Shown: positions 36,476-45,359, counted from the first letter of the stretch. The stretch is 64,000 nt of DNA from Marinigracilibium pacificum (GCF_012926615.1 NZ_JABBNU010000009.1:230427-294426); one strand, 5' to 3'. Numbers and translations are program-made. Notes: a model not told the origin generated them from the letters alone.

Positions 36476-37141
36476 TCAGATATCTAGATATTTGAAGAGG
36501 ATGTCTAATCTCTCCTGATTAACATCATTGCCCAGGCTTTCTTCAAATGTGGCAATAATTTTATAATTAAACCGCTCCAGAGTAGCAGCGGTTCTTGATA
36601 CGTCTATCGTATTTAATTTTAAAGTTAATTTGATCTTTTCCGGATCTAATGGATCATTCTGAATACTACTTGACAAAATTTTCACATCATCAGCTTCGAT
36701 CAACCGAGCCAATTCTGCCATCGAGTAATCAATTTTCTTCATAGATAACACTAATATGCCACCCTGACTTTGAACAGCTGCAGATTGAGCAAAGGCGATA
36801 AGTGCATCTTGAATTGTAATTACTCCCTGATAATGATCCGTTTTATCCAACACAGCAACAACCTGGGAGTCATTATCAGTTGAAACCTTCATAACATCAT
36901 ACAGATGTTTATCTTCATATACAAAGCATGATCGCCCTGTCAGTAAAAAATCTCCAACCTTTGAAGAAAGTTCGTTTGATGTAAATATGATATCCTCACT
37001 GATCAATCCCAAAAAGCTATCATCATTGATAACAGGCAATTCCTTAACACGTAACTCTTCCATCCAAGCGATTGCTTTAGCAGAATCATCTGTGGGCTTT
37101 AACGGCGGAATCATATGGTTGATCAGTTCATGTGCGATCAT
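36476..37141 (-). CDS. CBS-domain protein
   Basis: The 221-residue cytosolic protein has a CBS pair in residues about 1-125 (with ELPVINDDSFLGLIS and QVVAVLDKTDHYQGVIT). A C-terminal ACT-like alpha-beta region of about 85 residues follows, including ILVLSMKKIDYSMAELARLIE. CBS pairs usually bind adenine nucleotides and ACT domains bind small metabolites, so a regulatory sensor is likely. It overlaps the upstream hydrolase gene by 4 bases and precedes nadK by 3, which makes NAD(P) or energy sensing an attractive but unproven idea. Confidence 0.85.
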   Translation of the reverse strand: MIAHELINHMIPPLKPTDDSAKAIAWMEELRVKELPVINDDSFLGLISEDIIFTSNELSSKVGDFLLTGRSCFVYEDKHLYDVMKVSTDNDSQVVAVLDKTDHYQGVITIQDALIAFAQSAAVQSQGGILVLSMKKIDYSMAELARLIEADDVKILSSSIQNDPLDPEKIKLTLKLNTIDVSRTAATLERFNYKIIATFEESLGNDVNQERLDILFKYLDI

Positions 37142-37905
37142 ACAGGTACATTTTCTAAAAATTCTTCTAGAATCTCATTGAAAGTCTGTGGATGCTCCAT
37201 CATAGGGGCATGACAACATTTATCAATAAATCTTAAAGTACTATTAGGTATTAATCTATTAAATTCATGAGCTACTACCGGAGGAGTAATTGTATCGTTT
37301 AAACCCCAAATTAATAATGTTGGAGCTTTAATGTTAACAATATCCTTTGCCATATTATTTCTCTGAGCACTCTTTGCAATTGCAACTATTCGCATACATT
37401 TAGGAATTGAATTGGTTGTCTCAAAAACCTCATCTATATACTCTTTTGTAATTACGTTAGGATCATAAAAAGTGTACTCAACTCTTTCTTTTATATACTC
37501 GTAATTTCCTCTTTTAGGAAAAGACCCACCCATACTGTTTTCAAATAATCCGGATGATCCCGTTAATATTAAACGATTAACTTTATCAGGATGTTTAAGA
37601 GTAAAGATCAATGCGATATGACCACCAAGAGAATTACCCATTACTGACATATCATTTACACCCATCTCTTCCAAAAACCCTTCTACATAAGCAGTTAGTC
37701 CTTCAAGCCCTGCCTTCTTCAATGGCATATCATAAATAGGAAGCAGGGGGATTAACAGTCTATATCTGTCAGAAAAATGGTTAACTACACTCTCCCAGTT
37801 ACTTAAAGCACCAAACAAACCATGCAACAAAAGCAATGTTGGTCCTTTACCTTCATCTATATAACTATAATCCTTTATTTTTTTTATATCAACAGTAGTA
37901 CTCAT
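37138..37905 (-). CDS. Alpha/beta hydrolase
   Basis: The 255-residue protein has the oxyanion motif LLLHGLFGALSNWE. The nucleophile Ser lies in the elbow VMGNSLGGHIAL (about residue 92), the acid Asp in IWGLNDTITPP and the His in KCCHAPMMEHP. No signal peptide is present. The closest general types are meta-cleavage-product and MenH-like hydrolases, but the substrate cannot be read. It overlaps the CBS-domain gene (ATGA) and heads the minus-strand envelope run. Confidence 0.88.
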   Translation of the reverse strand: MSTTVDIKKIKDYSYIDEGKGPTLLLLHGLFGALSNWESVVNHFSDRYRLLIPLLPIYDMPLKKAGLEGLTAYVEGFLEEMGVNDMSVMGNSLGGHIALIFTLKHPDKVNRLILTGSSGLFENSMGGSFPKRGNYEYIKERVEYTFYDPNVITKEYIDEVFETTNSIPKCMRIVAIAKSAQRNNMAKDIVNIKAPTLLIWGLNDTITPPVVAHEFNRLIPNSTLRFIDKCCHAPMMEHPQTFNEILEEFLENVPV

Positions 37906-37961
37906 CTGTTCTTCTTTGTAAATAAATATAAATAAAAAAAACCGTTTAAAATATAGCCGGG

Positions 37962-38495
37962 CTAAGCTTCCTCTTGAGAAAACATGTCACGAATATCATA
38001 AAACATGTCATTAACAGATGGAATCACCTTACCTAAAAGCATAGCTATTTCTGGAGCAATAGGCTCAACCATTGGCATCATCATCGAACCTCCTATAAAA
38101 GTTTGAGGCAATTCAACATCCAGAATGGTAATGATCCATAAAATGATACTTATACCTAAAGCCCACTTAAATGCACCAAAAATTGCACCGGCCAATTGAT
38201 CTACATTCCCCAGAATAGTTTTATCTAAAACTGACTTAAAAAGCTTTACAACTATATTAACAAGGAAAATCACCCCAACAAAAATAATTATAAAGGCCAA
38301 TAGAGGTATCAACGGCCCAAGCCCTTCAAAATAGGTTGATAATACACCTATGGAAACATGTAATAATTTGAATCCTAAAAAAATTGCCAGAATAAATGCA
38401 ACCAATCCGGCAAACTCAAGTAAAAACCCTTTTCTGAATCCGTTGTAAGCTCCAAATCCAATTAAAAGGATTATAACAATATCAATTATTGCCAC
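37962..38495 (-). CDS. CvpA family membrane protein
   Basis: The 177-residue protein has four membrane helices. It starts with the CvpA pattern IDIVIILLIGFGAYNGFRKGFL, and the conserved DQLAGAIFGAFKWALG lies near residues 98-113. E. coli CvpA was named for colicin V production, and homologues affect envelope stress resistance. The precise role is unknown. It follows yqeY after 9 bases and is probably cotranscribed with it. Confidence 0.88.
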   Translation of the reverse strand: MAIIDIVIILLIGFGAYNGFRKGFLLEFAGLVAFILAIFLGFKLLHVSIGVLSTYFEGLGPLIPLLAFIIIFVGVIFLVNIVVKLFKSVLDKTILGNVDQLAGAIFGAFKWALGISIILWIITILDVELPQTFIGGSMMMPMVEPIAPEIAMLLGKVIPSVNDMFYDIRDMFSQEEA

Positions 38496-38504
38496 TATTT
38501 TCTA

Positions 38505-38957
38505 TTATTTGTTTAACAACTGTTTTACTTTATCAGCTATTATCTTTCCGTCTGCTTTTCCAGCTAGTTTTTTTGTCGCTGCACCCATCACTTTCCCCAT
38601 ATCCTGAGGTCCTGTAGCACCCACTTCTTTTATTAAAACTTCTAGTTCAGCAACGACTTCCTCTTCGCTTAATTGCTTGGGTAAAAATCGCTCAATTATT
38701 TCCAATTCGACTCTTTCCTTCTCAGCTAAATCTTCTCTATTCTGCTCAACATAAAGATCCATCGACTCTTTACGTTGTTTAGCTGCTTTAGTCAATAATT
38801 TCATCTCCTCAGCTTCACCAATAGTTCCACTGCTTCCTTTTTCAGTCTCAGCTAGTAGAATTAATGATTTAATTGCTCTTAAAGTTCTCAGTTCATCCTG
38901 ATTTTTAGCCTTCATCGCAGCTTTTATTCCTTCATCTACCTGTTGTTTAAGACTCAT
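38505..38957 (-). CDS. GatB/YqeY domain protein
   Basis: The 150-residue protein is a stand-alone YqeY. The family pattern is visible in AMKAKNQDELRTLRAIKSLI at the N-terminus, the middle IIERFLPKQLSEEEV, and the C-terminal ATGPQDMGKVMGAATKKL. The domain is the tRNA-interacting tail of amidotransferase subunit GatB, but the free-standing protein's role is unsettled. It is upstream of cvpA and divergent from pdxJ. Confidence 0.94.
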   Translation of the reverse strand: MSLKQQVDEGIKAAMKAKNQDELRTLRAIKSLILLAETEKGSSGTIGEAEEMKLLTKAAKQRKESMDLYVEQNREDLAEKERVELEIIERFLPKQLSEEEVVAELEVLIKEVGATGPQDMGKVMGAATKKLAGKADGKIIADKVKQLLNK

Positions 38958-39014
38958 ATCTGTATCTTTGAAATATAAATTGTTTGTCGCAAGATATACA
39001 TTTTGAAATAAATT

Positions 39015-39728
39015 ATGACAAAGCTAAGTGTAAATGTCAATAAGTTCGCCACAATCAGAAATGCCCGTGGCGGCAATAATCCCAACCTTTCTCAAGTTGT
39101 TAAAGATTGTGAGCGCTTTGGTGCTCAAGGCATTACTATTCATCCCAGACCAGATGAAAGACATATAACAACTAAGGATGTTTATGATATAAAACCGCTC
39201 GTAACAACAGAGTATAATATCGAAGGCTATCCTGACAAAAGATATTTGCAGCTTGTAAGGGAAACAAAACCTGATCAGGCTACTCTGGTTCCTGATGGAC
39301 CTGATGTTTTAACTAGTAATAAAGGATGGGATACCATTAATAATAAGGAAATGTTGAAAGACATTATTTCTGAATTAAAATCCTATGGTGTTAGAACTTC
39401 AATATTTGTTGATCCTGATCCTAAAATGGCAGAAGCTGCCGCTGAAACTGGCGCAGACAGAGTCGAGCTATACACCGAAGATTTTGCAATTAATTTCCTA
39501 AAGGATAAATCAGCAGCAGTTTTACCCTACATAGAAGCTGCCAATGCAGCTAAAAATGCAGGCCTGGGAATCAATGCTGGTCATGATTTAGATTTAACAA
39601 ACCTCAAATATCTGGTTCAGCAAATCCCTTATATAGATGAAGTTTCTATTGGCCATGCACTTGTCTGTGATGCTTTGTATTATGGACTTGAAAACACTAT
39701 TCAACTCTATTTAAAACAACTTTCATGA
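39015..39728 (+). CDS. pdxJ: Pyridoxine 5'-phosphate synthase PdxJ
   Basis: The 237-residue TIM-barrel enzyme condenses 3-amino-2-oxopropyl phosphate with deoxyxylulose 5-phosphate to form pyridoxine phosphate. The family motifs are KLSVNVNKFATIRNARGG (start), HPRPDERHI, TLVPDGPD, GADRVELYTEDFA, LGINAGHDLDL and the final EVSIGHALVCDAL. Length is typical. It overlaps the following hydrolase gene by 4 bases (ATGA). A TATCTTTG box at 38963-38970 is a possible -7 element. Confidence 0.96.
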   Translation: MTKLSVNVNKFATIRNARGGNNPNLSQVVKDCERFGAQGITIHPRPDERHITTKDVYDIKPLVTTEYNIEGYPDKRYLQLVRETKPDQATLVPDGPDVLTSNKGWDTINNKEMLKDIISELKSYGVRTSIFVDPDPKMAEAAAETGADRVELYTEDFAINFLKDKSAAVLPYIEAANAAKNAGLGINAGHDLDLTNLKYLVQQIPYIDEVSIGHALVCDALYYGLENTIQLYLKQLS

Positions 39729-40498
39729 ATTTATTTTATAGAGAATACGGCAAAGGCGAAAACACCCTGGTTATTCTTCATGGCCTCTTTGGCTCTTCAG
39801 ACAACTGGATGTCTATTGCGAAAGCTCTTGAGGATGACTACCATATATATGTTATTGACCAACGTAATCACGGGCAATCTCCTCATAGTGAGGAATGGAA
39901 TTACGAAGTAATGGCAAAGGACATTGCCGAGTTCATTGATGAAAATATTGGTCATGAAACAGCTGTTTTGGGACATTCTATGGGGGGAAAAGTCGCCATG
40001 ACTTTAGCACTAAGATATCCTGAAAAAGTAAAAAAACTATTAGTTGCTGATATAGCTCCCAAATATTATCCGATACATCATAGAACGATCCTTGATGGTC
40101 TTTTAAAAGTTGAAGAAGAAAAACCCAAAAGTAGGAATGATGCTGACAAAATTTTAGAAGAATACATACCTCAACAATCAATAAGGATGTTTTTACTTAA
40201 AAATTTAGGCAGAAACAGTACTAAAGAACTTCAATGGAAAATAAACCTTCAAGTAATCAATGAAAAAATTGAAGAGGTAGGTAAAGCTCAAAATGAATAT
40301 TCATCTACACAGATTCCTTCATTATTTGTCGGTGGCGAAAACAGTGACTATATTTTGGATGATGACAAAGAACTTATAAGAAATCTATTCCCTAAATCAA
40401 ATATAATTTATTTGAAAAACGCCGGGCATTGGTTACATGCAGAACAACCCGAATCATTTACAAAAGTCATTAAAGATTTTATGAATTATGGAAAGTAA
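39725..40498 (+). CDS. Alpha/beta hydrolase, YbfF-like
   Basis: The 257-residue protein shows the oxyanion segment VILHGLFGSSDNWMS, strand DQRNHGQSPHS, nucleophile elbow VLGHSMGGKVAM (Ser about residue 90) and catalytic His in NAGHWLHAEQPE. The overall pattern matches the esterase/thioesterase YbfF group. It is encoded between pdxJ and the methylase with overlaps on both sides (4 and 11 bases), so translation is coupled. No substrate link to vitamin B6 is evident. Confidence 0.88.
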   Translation: MNLFYREYGKGENTLVILHGLFGSSDNWMSIAKALEDDYHIYVIDQRNHGQSPHSEEWNYEVMAKDIAEFIDENIGHETAVLGHSMGGKVAMTLALRYPEKVKKLLVADIAPKYYPIHHRTILDGLLKVEEEKPKSRNDADKILEEYIPQQSIRMFLLKNLGRNSTKELQWKINLQVINEKIEEVGKAQNEYSSTQIPSLFVGGENSDYILDDDKELIRNLFPKSNIIYLKNAGHWLHAEQPESFTKVIKDFMNYGK

Positions 40499-41204
40499 GG
40501 GAACTCTGTATTTACTTCCATTACCAATTGCTGAAAATACGCTGGAGAAAAGCGTTTCAACATACGAGCGTAATGTGATTATTTCACTAAAATACTTTAT
40601 AGTTGAAAACATCCGTACATCCAGAAGGTTCATTAGTAGTTTAAGAGAAGGTATAACAATTGAAGATTTACAGTTTTTTGAAATAAACAAAAAAACTGAC
40701 GAGCGGGCAATTTCCCCAGTTATAAAGCTTTTAAAAGAGGGACATAGCGTTGGTATTATGTCAGAAGCGGGTTGCCCGGGAATAGCAGACCCCGGAGCAA
40801 TGGTTGCGGACCTGGCACATAAAAACAACATAAGGGTTGAACCACTCTCAGGTCCTTCTTCAATGTTTCTAGCTCTAATGAGCTCAGGATTTAATGGTCA
40901 GAAATTTGAATTTTGTGGTTATATCCCTGTTAAAAACCCTGATAGACGAAAGGCGTTGTTGAAGATGGAAGGCAAAGCATCAAATGAAAATGTAACACAA
41001 ATTTTCATGGATACACCATATAGAAACAATCAACTTTTAAAAGACATTATAAACAATTGTAATCCCAATTCGTATTTAAGCATTAGCTGTGATTTAACAG
41101 GAGAATCTGAATTCATTAAAACAATGCAAATAAAAAATTGGCAAAAAACAGAAGTTGATCTTCATAAAAAACCAGCTCTTTTTTTATTTGGGCGTTGTCT
41201 TTAA
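40488..41204 (+). CDS. SAM-dependent methyltransferase, tetrapyrrole methylase fold (RsmI-like)
   Basis: The 238-residue protein begins GTLYLLPLPIAENTLEKS and has the SAM-binding segment GIMSEAGCPGIADPGA, followed by VEPLSGPSSMFLALMSSG. The fold is that of RsmI, which methylates C1402 of 16S rRNA. However, this N-terminus differs from classic RsmI (PLPIAEN instead of ATPIGN), so it belongs to the distinct Bacteroidota branch with unproven target. It overlaps the upstream hydrolase by 11 bases. Confidence 0.88.
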   Translation: MESKGTLYLLPLPIAENTLEKSVSTYERNVIISLKYFIVENIRTSRRFISSLREGITIEDLQFFEINKKTDERAISPVIKLLKEGHSVGIMSEAGCPGIADPGAMVADLAHKNNIRVEPLSGPSSMFLALMSSGFNGQKFEFCGYIPVKNPDRRKALLKMEGKASNENVTQIFMDTPYRNNQLLKDIINNCNPNSYLSISCDLTGESEFIKTMQIKNWQKTEVDLHKKPALFLFGRCL

Positions 41205-41236
41205 TAGATAAACATTTATATTTCCTTTAAAAAATT

Positions 41237-41244
41237 TATCTTTG
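41237..41244 (+). promoter_or_regulatory. -7 box of metK
   Basis: TATCTTTG is a perfect -7 match 27 bases before the metK ATG. TTTA at 41215-41218, 18 bases upstream, is a near-match to the -33 element. No SAM riboswitch-like structure fits into the short leader. Confidence 0.55.
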
Positions 41245-41271
41245 CACCTTAAAATAGAAACCTAACATCTT

Positions 41272-42525
41272 ATGTCATATTTCTTTACATCAGAATCAGT
41301 ATCTGAAGGTCATCCGGATAAGGTAGCCGATCAAATATCTGACGCATTGTTAGATAATTTTTTAGCTTTTGACAAAAATTCAAAAGTAGCTATCGAAACT
41401 TTAGTAACTACCGGACTAACTGTATTAAGTGGAGAGGTCAAATCAGATGCATATGTTGATGTGCAGCAGATAGCCAGAAACGTAATTAACAAAATAGGGT
41501 ACACTAAGGGTGAATACATGTTTGATGGAAACTCTTGTGGAGTTATTAGTGCTATTCACGAACAATCTCCGGACATTAACATGGGAGTTGACAGAGGAGC
41601 TCCGGAATTACAAGGTGCTGGTGACCAAGGGATGATGTTTGGATATGCAACTGATGAAACAGAAGCATACATTCCGCTTCCTCTATATCTTTCGCATATG
41701 ATCCTTAAAGAACTTGCTGAAATCAGAAGAGAAAGTAAGGACATCAATTATTTACGTCCGGATGCAAAGTCTCAAGTTACTATTGAGTACTCTAATACTC
41801 ATCAACCTGAAAGAATTACTTCAATAGTTGTATCGACTCAGCATGATGAATTTGCTAAGGAAGAAGAAATGCTTGAGAAAATCTATAAGGACATTAAAAA
41901 TATTGTAATCCCTAGAGTTAAAGAAAAGCTTTCTCCGGATCTTCAAAAGTTATTTACAGATAAGATAACATATCATATTAACCCTACAGGAAAATTTGTA
42001 ATTGGTGGACCACATGGTGATACCGGACTTACAGGTAGAAAGATAATTGTCGACACTTATGGTGGTCGTGGTGCTCATGGTGGTGGTGCTTTTAGTGGTA
42101 AAGATCCATCAAAAGTTGACAGATCAGCTGCTTATGCAACTCGACATATTGCTAAAAACATGGTTGCTGCAGGAATCGCTAAAGAAATTCTTGTTCAGGT
42201 AAGTTATGCTATTGGTGTTGTTGAACCGACTAGTATTTATGTTAATACTTATGGAACATCGAAAGTTAATCTTACTGATAGTGAAATTGCCAGAAGAATA
42301 AGTGAGATTTTTGACATGCGTCCTTTTGCAATTGAAAACAGACTTAAGCTACGTAACCCTATTTATTCTGAAACAGCAGCTTATGGTCATATGGGAAGAA
42401 ACCCTGAAACAAAATCAATTAAATTTACAGATAGCGCAGGAAGGACTAAAAGTTTTGAGGTTGAAACTTTTACCTGGGAAAAGCTAGATTATGTAGATGA
42501 AATTAAAAAAGCATTTGAATTATAA
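41272..42525 (+). CDS. metK: S-adenosylmethionine synthetase
   Basis: The 417-residue enzyme makes SAM from methionine and ATP. Signature motifs are [20 protein letters not shown] at the N-terminus, [12 protein letters not shown] (about residue 118), the P-loop-like [15 protein letters not shown], and the catalytic region [16 protein letters not shown]. It has a few insertions relative to the 384-residue E. coli enzyme, a length usual in Bacteroidota. It has its own promoter and terminator, giving a single-gene unit. Confidence 0.97.
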   Translation: MSYFFTSESVSEGHPDKVADQISDALLDNFLAFDKNSKVAIETLVTTGLTVLSGEVKSDAYVDVQQIARNVINKIGYTKGEYMFDGNSCGVISAIHEQSPDINMGVDRGAPELQGAGDQGMMFGYATDETEAYIPLPLYLSHMILKELAEIRRESKDINYLRPDAKSQVTIEYSNTHQPERITSIVVSTQHDEFAKEEEMLEKIYKDIKNIVIPRVKEKLSPDLQKLFTDKITYHINPTGKFVIGGPHGDTGLTGRKIIVDTYGGRGAHGGGAFSGKDPSKVDRSAAYATRHIAKNMVAAGIAKEILVQVSYAIGVVEPTSIYVNTYGTSKVNLTDSEIARRISEIFDMRPFAIENRLKLRNPIYSETAAYGHMGRNPETKSIKFTDSAGRTKSFEVETFTWEKLDYVDEIKKAFEL

Positions 42526-42527
42526 AT

Positions 42528-42556
42528 AAAAAGGGGCGTTAAAAACGCCCCTTTTT
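42528..42556. terminator. Bidirectional terminator between metK and hpf
   Basis: AAAAAGGGGCGTT (42528-42540) pairs perfectly with AACGCCCCTTTTT (42544-42556) around AAA. T runs flank it on both strands, and it serves the convergent genes metK and hpf. Confidence 0.92.
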
Positions 42557-42573
42557 AATAGGATAAGAATTTA

Positions 42574-42873
42574 TCATCTCCCGAGTTGCTTCTCTTTATA
42601 TTTTTTAATCTGTCTTCTTAAAGCCTCTACTGCTTTATCAGCAGCTGCTTCAAACGACTTTGATTGTTCACTTGCAAATAATTGATTACCAGGAATATTA
42701 AGCATTATCTCAACGATTTTATTTTCCCTTTGATCATTCTTTTCTAGTCGGAAAAAAACTTCCCCATCTGTAATTCGATCATAAAATGTTTCCAATTTAT
42801 CGGCCTTGCTTTGTACAAAATCCAACAACTTTTGATCAGCGTCGAAATGAATGGAGTGCATTTGTAATTTCAT
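42574..42873 (-). CDS. hpf: Ribosome hibernation-promoting factor HPF/RaiA (short form)
   Basis: The 99-residue protein has the beta-alpha-beta-beta-beta-alpha fold of the S30AE family: MQIHSIHFDADQKLLDF-like start, DGEVFFRLEK, IVEIMLNIPGNQLFA, and the C-terminal helix SFEAAADKAVEALRRQIKK. It lacks the C-terminal dimerisation domain of long HPF. It binds the 30S decoding region during slow growth. It lies 25 bases after the recombinase gene and close to rpsU, an order I recall from other Bacteroidota. Confidence 0.92.
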   Translation of the reverse strand: MKLQMHSIHFDADQKLLDFVQSKADKLETFYDRITDGEVFFRLEKNDQRENKIVEIMLNIPGNQLFASEQSKSFEAAADKAVEALRRQIKKYKEKQLGR

Positions 42874-42898
42874 AATCGTTAGAATTTAATAGTTAAAC

Positions 42899-43795
42899 TT
42901 ATGCTTTAGGGTGAGCTTGTTCAAAAACTCTCTTGAGCTCCTTAATGGAACGATGGGTATAGACCTGCGTTGCCGCAAGACCTGAATGCCCCAATAATTC
43001 TTTAACTGAGTTAATGTCCGCACCATTTGATAGAAGGTGTGTTGCATAACTGTGCCGAAGCACATGCGGACTACGCTTGTTAACTTTTGTTTTATTGTCA
43101 TCCAAAAGCTTTTTAATAGTTTTTTGAACAAGCATCGGATATGATTGACCACCACTTTTATTAACGATCAAATATGTAGTATCGTTGTTATCAAAGTGGA
43201 GTTTTTTTAATTCAATATAAAATTTTATATCATCAATAATATACTTGGGAACCGGGATTACTCTTTCCTTATTTCTTTTGCCTAAAACTTTAATTCTAGA
43301 GGAAAAAAAATTAATATCATCTTCTTTCAGGCCTATAAGTTCTGCTCGTCGCATGCCTGTAGTATACAATAAGGAAAATACAATATAATCTCTCCAGGAG
43401 TAGAAATCATTTAATAACTCCTCCTGTGGTCTAATTGTATCTAATAAATCGATTATATCTTCCTCAAGAATAAACTGAGGCAGTCTGGATGGTTTTTTTA
43501 ACGACTTTACCCTTAATGCAGGGTTAGAGTCAATAATTTCATGCTTAAGCAAGTACTTATAATAAGCCTTTACTGATGCTAGCTTTCTATTTATTGTAGT
43601 CGGCTCTACTTCTGACTCCATCAATGAAACTACCCAGCTACGAATTTGATTGTAGTCTGCTTTTGTTTCATCATCAAGGTCAAATGTATTGCGTAGAAAA
43701 GACTGGTATTGACTTAAATCTCTCTGATATGCCTCTACCGTGTTCCCGCTGTACCGTTTCTGATGTAATATGTAATTTAAGAAAGATTTAAGCAT
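42899..43795 (-). CDS. xerC: Tyrosine recombinase, XerC/XerD-like
   Basis: The 298-residue protein has an N-terminal SAM-like DNA-binding domain (about 1-90, LKSFLNYILHQKRYSGNTVEAY) and a catalytic domain. The active-site residues are visible: Arg in TTGMRRAELIGL, Lys in VLGKRNKERVIP, His-x-x-Arg in HVLRHSYATHLL, His in LLGHSGLAATQVY, and the nucleophile Tyr in QVYTH. Xer proteins resolve chromosome dimers at dif. Length and context (hpf, rpsU) argue for the core Xer system rather than a mobile integrase. The ATG directly follows the U-tract of the rpsU terminator. Confidence 0.88.
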   Translation of the reverse strand: MLKSFLNYILHQKRYSGNTVEAYQRDLSQYQSFLRNTFDLDDETKADYNQIRSWVVSLMESEVEPTTINRKLASVKAYYKYLLKHEIIDSNPALRVKSLKKPSRLPQFILEEDIIDLLDTIRPQEELLNDFYSWRDYIVFSLLYTTGMRRAELIGLKEDDINFFSSRIKVLGKRNKERVIPVPKYIIDDIKFYIELKKLHFDNNDTTYLIVNKSGGQSYPMLVQKTIKKLLDDNKTKVNKRSPHVLRHSYATHLLSNGADINSVKELLGHSGLAATQVYTHRSIKELKRVFEQAHPKA

Positions 43796-43839
43796 AAAAA
43801 ATTAGTACTACATAATCACTAAGATTGTGTAGTACTAAT
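43796..43839 (-). terminator. rpsU terminator abutting the xerC start codon
   Basis: The arms 43801-43817 and 43823-43839 form a 17-base-pair stem with one G-U pair around a 5-base loop. On the minus strand TTTTT (43800-43796) follows and is directly succeeded by the xerC ATG at 43795-43793. Confidence 0.88.
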
Positions 43840-43873
43840 CTATTAAAAAAGAGTCAAAAAGAATAACTAATTA

Positions 43874-44071
43874 TTAATTATTGTTTTCTAGATCTCTCAT
43901 TTTTTGACGGTAAGCCGCCTTAATTAATTCAGTTCTTCTACTTACAGAAGGCTTTTCGAAATGTGAACGGCTTCTAAGTTCTTTTAAAACTCCAGTACGC
44001 TCGAATTTCTTCTTAAATCTTTTAAGCGCCTTCTCTATTGATTCGTTTTCTTTTACGTTAACTATAATCAT
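43874..44071 (-). CDS. rpsU: 30S ribosomal protein S21
   Basis: The 65-residue basic protein starts [19 protein letters not shown], the standard bS21 N-terminus, and continues with [20 protein letters not shown] and a basic C-terminal helix. A longer frame to 44116 exists but runs through the promoter, so it is rejected. In Bacteroidota bS21 takes part in sequestering the anti-Shine-Dalgarno end of 16S rRNA, which fits the scarcity of Shine-Dalgarno sequences in this window. Confidence 0.96.
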   Translation of the reverse strand: MIIVNVKENESIEKALKRFKKKFERTGVLKELRSRSHFEKPSVSRRTELIKAAYRQKMRDLENNN

Positions 44072-44103
44072 GTTATTTCTTGTTTCGCTTCCAAACAGGG
44101 CTG

Positions 44104-44133
44104 CAAATTTAGGCAAAATACCTACATTTCAAA
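44104..44133 (-). promoter_or_regulatory. Promoter of rpsU
   Basis: CAAATTTA (44104-44111) reads TAAATTTG on the minus strand, a perfect -7 box. CAAA at 44130-44133 reads TTTG as -33, with 18 bases between them. The transcription start would be near 44099, giving a leader of about 28 bases. Confidence 0.65.
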
Positions 44134-44136
44134 ACC

Positions 44137-45276
44137 TTATTTGAGAATTTCTCTGGAAATCACCAGTTTTTGTATTTCAGAAGTTCCCTCACCAATTGTA
44201 CAAAGCTTTGAATCTCTATAAAATTTTTCAACCGGGTAGTCTTTGGTATAGCCATAACCTCCAAAAATTTGAACTGCTTCTGTTGAAGCTCTTACTGCAA
44301 CTTCAGAAGCATAATATTTAGCCATAGCTGACTCTTTAGTTACTTTCTTACCTTCATTCTTTAACCTTGAAGCATTCTCAATTAGCAATCTTGCTGCTTC
44401 AATTTCTGTTGCCATATCTGCAAGCTTAAAAGAAATTCCCTGGAATGAAGATATTGGCTTTCCGAATTGCTTTCTTTCTTTTGAATATTGAACAGCTGCC
44501 TCATATGCTCCAATAGCAATTCCTAAACTTAGGGCTGCAATAGATATTCTTCCTCCGTCTAAAACTTTAAGCGCCTGAACAAATCCATCGCCAACTTCGC
44601 CAAGAATATTATCTTTTGGCACACGACAATCAGTAAATATCATCTCAGCTGTTTCGCTTACTCTCATCCCAAGCTTATTTTCCTTTCTTCCTCCTTCAAA
44701 GCCCGCTGTACCACGCTCAATTACTACAGCTGTAGAATTACGAGATTCTCCAGGCTTTCCTGTACGTGTCATTAAAACAGCAATATCTCCGCTAATACCA
44801 TGTGTAATCCAGTTTTTAGCTCCATTTATCAATACTTCATCTCCTTCAATTACTGCAGTGGTTTGCATATTACCTGCATCAGACCCAGTATTTGGTTCTG
44901 TTAAACCCCATGCACCCAGCCATTCACCACTAGCAAGTTTTGGAAGCCATTTTCTTTTCTGCTCTTCTGTTCCAAATTGTAAAATGTGACCAACACAAAG
45001 AGAATTATGGGCAGCAACACTTAATCCAATACCTGGATCAACTTTTGTTATCTCTACTATAACATCAACATATTCGTGATACCCAAGACCCGCTCCACCA
45101 TACTCCTGAGGAACTAATATTCCCATCAGACCTAACTCTCCAAGTTTTCTGAATAAGTCTCTTGGAAATTCCTGTGACTCATCCCACTTCATTACGTTCG
45201 GTCTTATCTCTTTCTCCGAGAAGTCTCTGACCATTTCAATGATCATTTTTCGATTTTCAGCTACTGCCGTTGACAT
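44137..45276 (-). CDS. Acyl-CoA dehydrogenase
   Basis: The 379-residue flavoenzyme oxidises acyl-CoA to 2-enoyl-CoA. The substrate/FAD motifs GAWGLTEPNTGSDAGNMQT and NGAKNWITHGISGDIAVLM are present. The catalytic Glu is in the motif IGEGTSEIQ near the C-terminus, preceded by QIFGGYGYTKDYPVEKFYRD. The pattern resembles short-chain or isovaleryl-type dehydrogenases, but chain-length preference cannot be read. A -7 box and an overlapping TetR-type palindrome upstream suggest repression released by an acyl-CoA or similar ligand. Confidence 0.93.
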   Translation of the reverse strand: MSTAVAENRKMIIEMVRDFSEKEIRPNVMKWDESQEFPRDLFRKLGELGLMGILVPQEYGGAGLGYHEYVDVIVEITKVDPGIGLSVAAHNSLCVGHILQFGTEEQKRKWLPKLASGEWLGAWGLTEPNTGSDAGNMQTTAVIEGDEVLINGAKNWITHGISGDIAVLMTRTGKPGESRNSTAVVIERGTAGFEGGRKENKLGMRVSETAEMIFTDCRVPKDNILGEVGDGFVQALKVLDGGRISIAALSLGIAIGAYEAAVQYSKERKQFGKPISSFQGISFKLADMATEIEAARLLIENASRLKNEGKKVTKESAMAKYYASEVAVRASTEAVQIFGGYGYTKDYPVEKFYRDSKLCTIGEGTSEIQKLVISREILK

Positions 45277-45317
45277 AATTCTTATTAGGTTTAAGTTGTT
45301 TATTTAATAGGGCGCAA

Positions 45318-45325
45318 CAAATATA
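45318..45325 (-). promoter_or_regulatory. -7 box of the acyl-CoA dehydrogenase gene
   Basis: CAAATATA reads TATATTTG on the minus strand, a perfect match, 42 bases before the ATG. The -33 position falls within the palindrome at 45344-45359 and reads TTA rather than TTG. Confidence 0.55.
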
Positions 45326-45343
45326 AGGAATAATAGTTAACTA

Positions 45344-45359
45344 ACTAACGATTGTTAGT
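45344..45359. promoter_or_regulatory. Possible TetR-family operator
   Basis: ACTAAC (45344-45349), spacer GATT, and GTTAGT (45354-45359) form a palindrome of the kind bound by TetR-family repressors. It covers the -33 region of the acyl-CoA dehydrogenase promoter, where binding would block RNA polymerase. An extra CTAA half-site lies just to the left. Confidence 0.5.

Noticed and set aside
41205..41271. SAM riboswitch upstream of metK
   Set aside because: The leader after the -7 box is under 30 bases, too short for any known SAM aptamer.
42899..43795. Tyrosine recombinase as evidence for a prophage or integrative element
   Set aside because: Length, domain layout and its place between hpf and rpsU fit the chromosomal Xer protein. 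No attachment repeats or phage genes are nearby.
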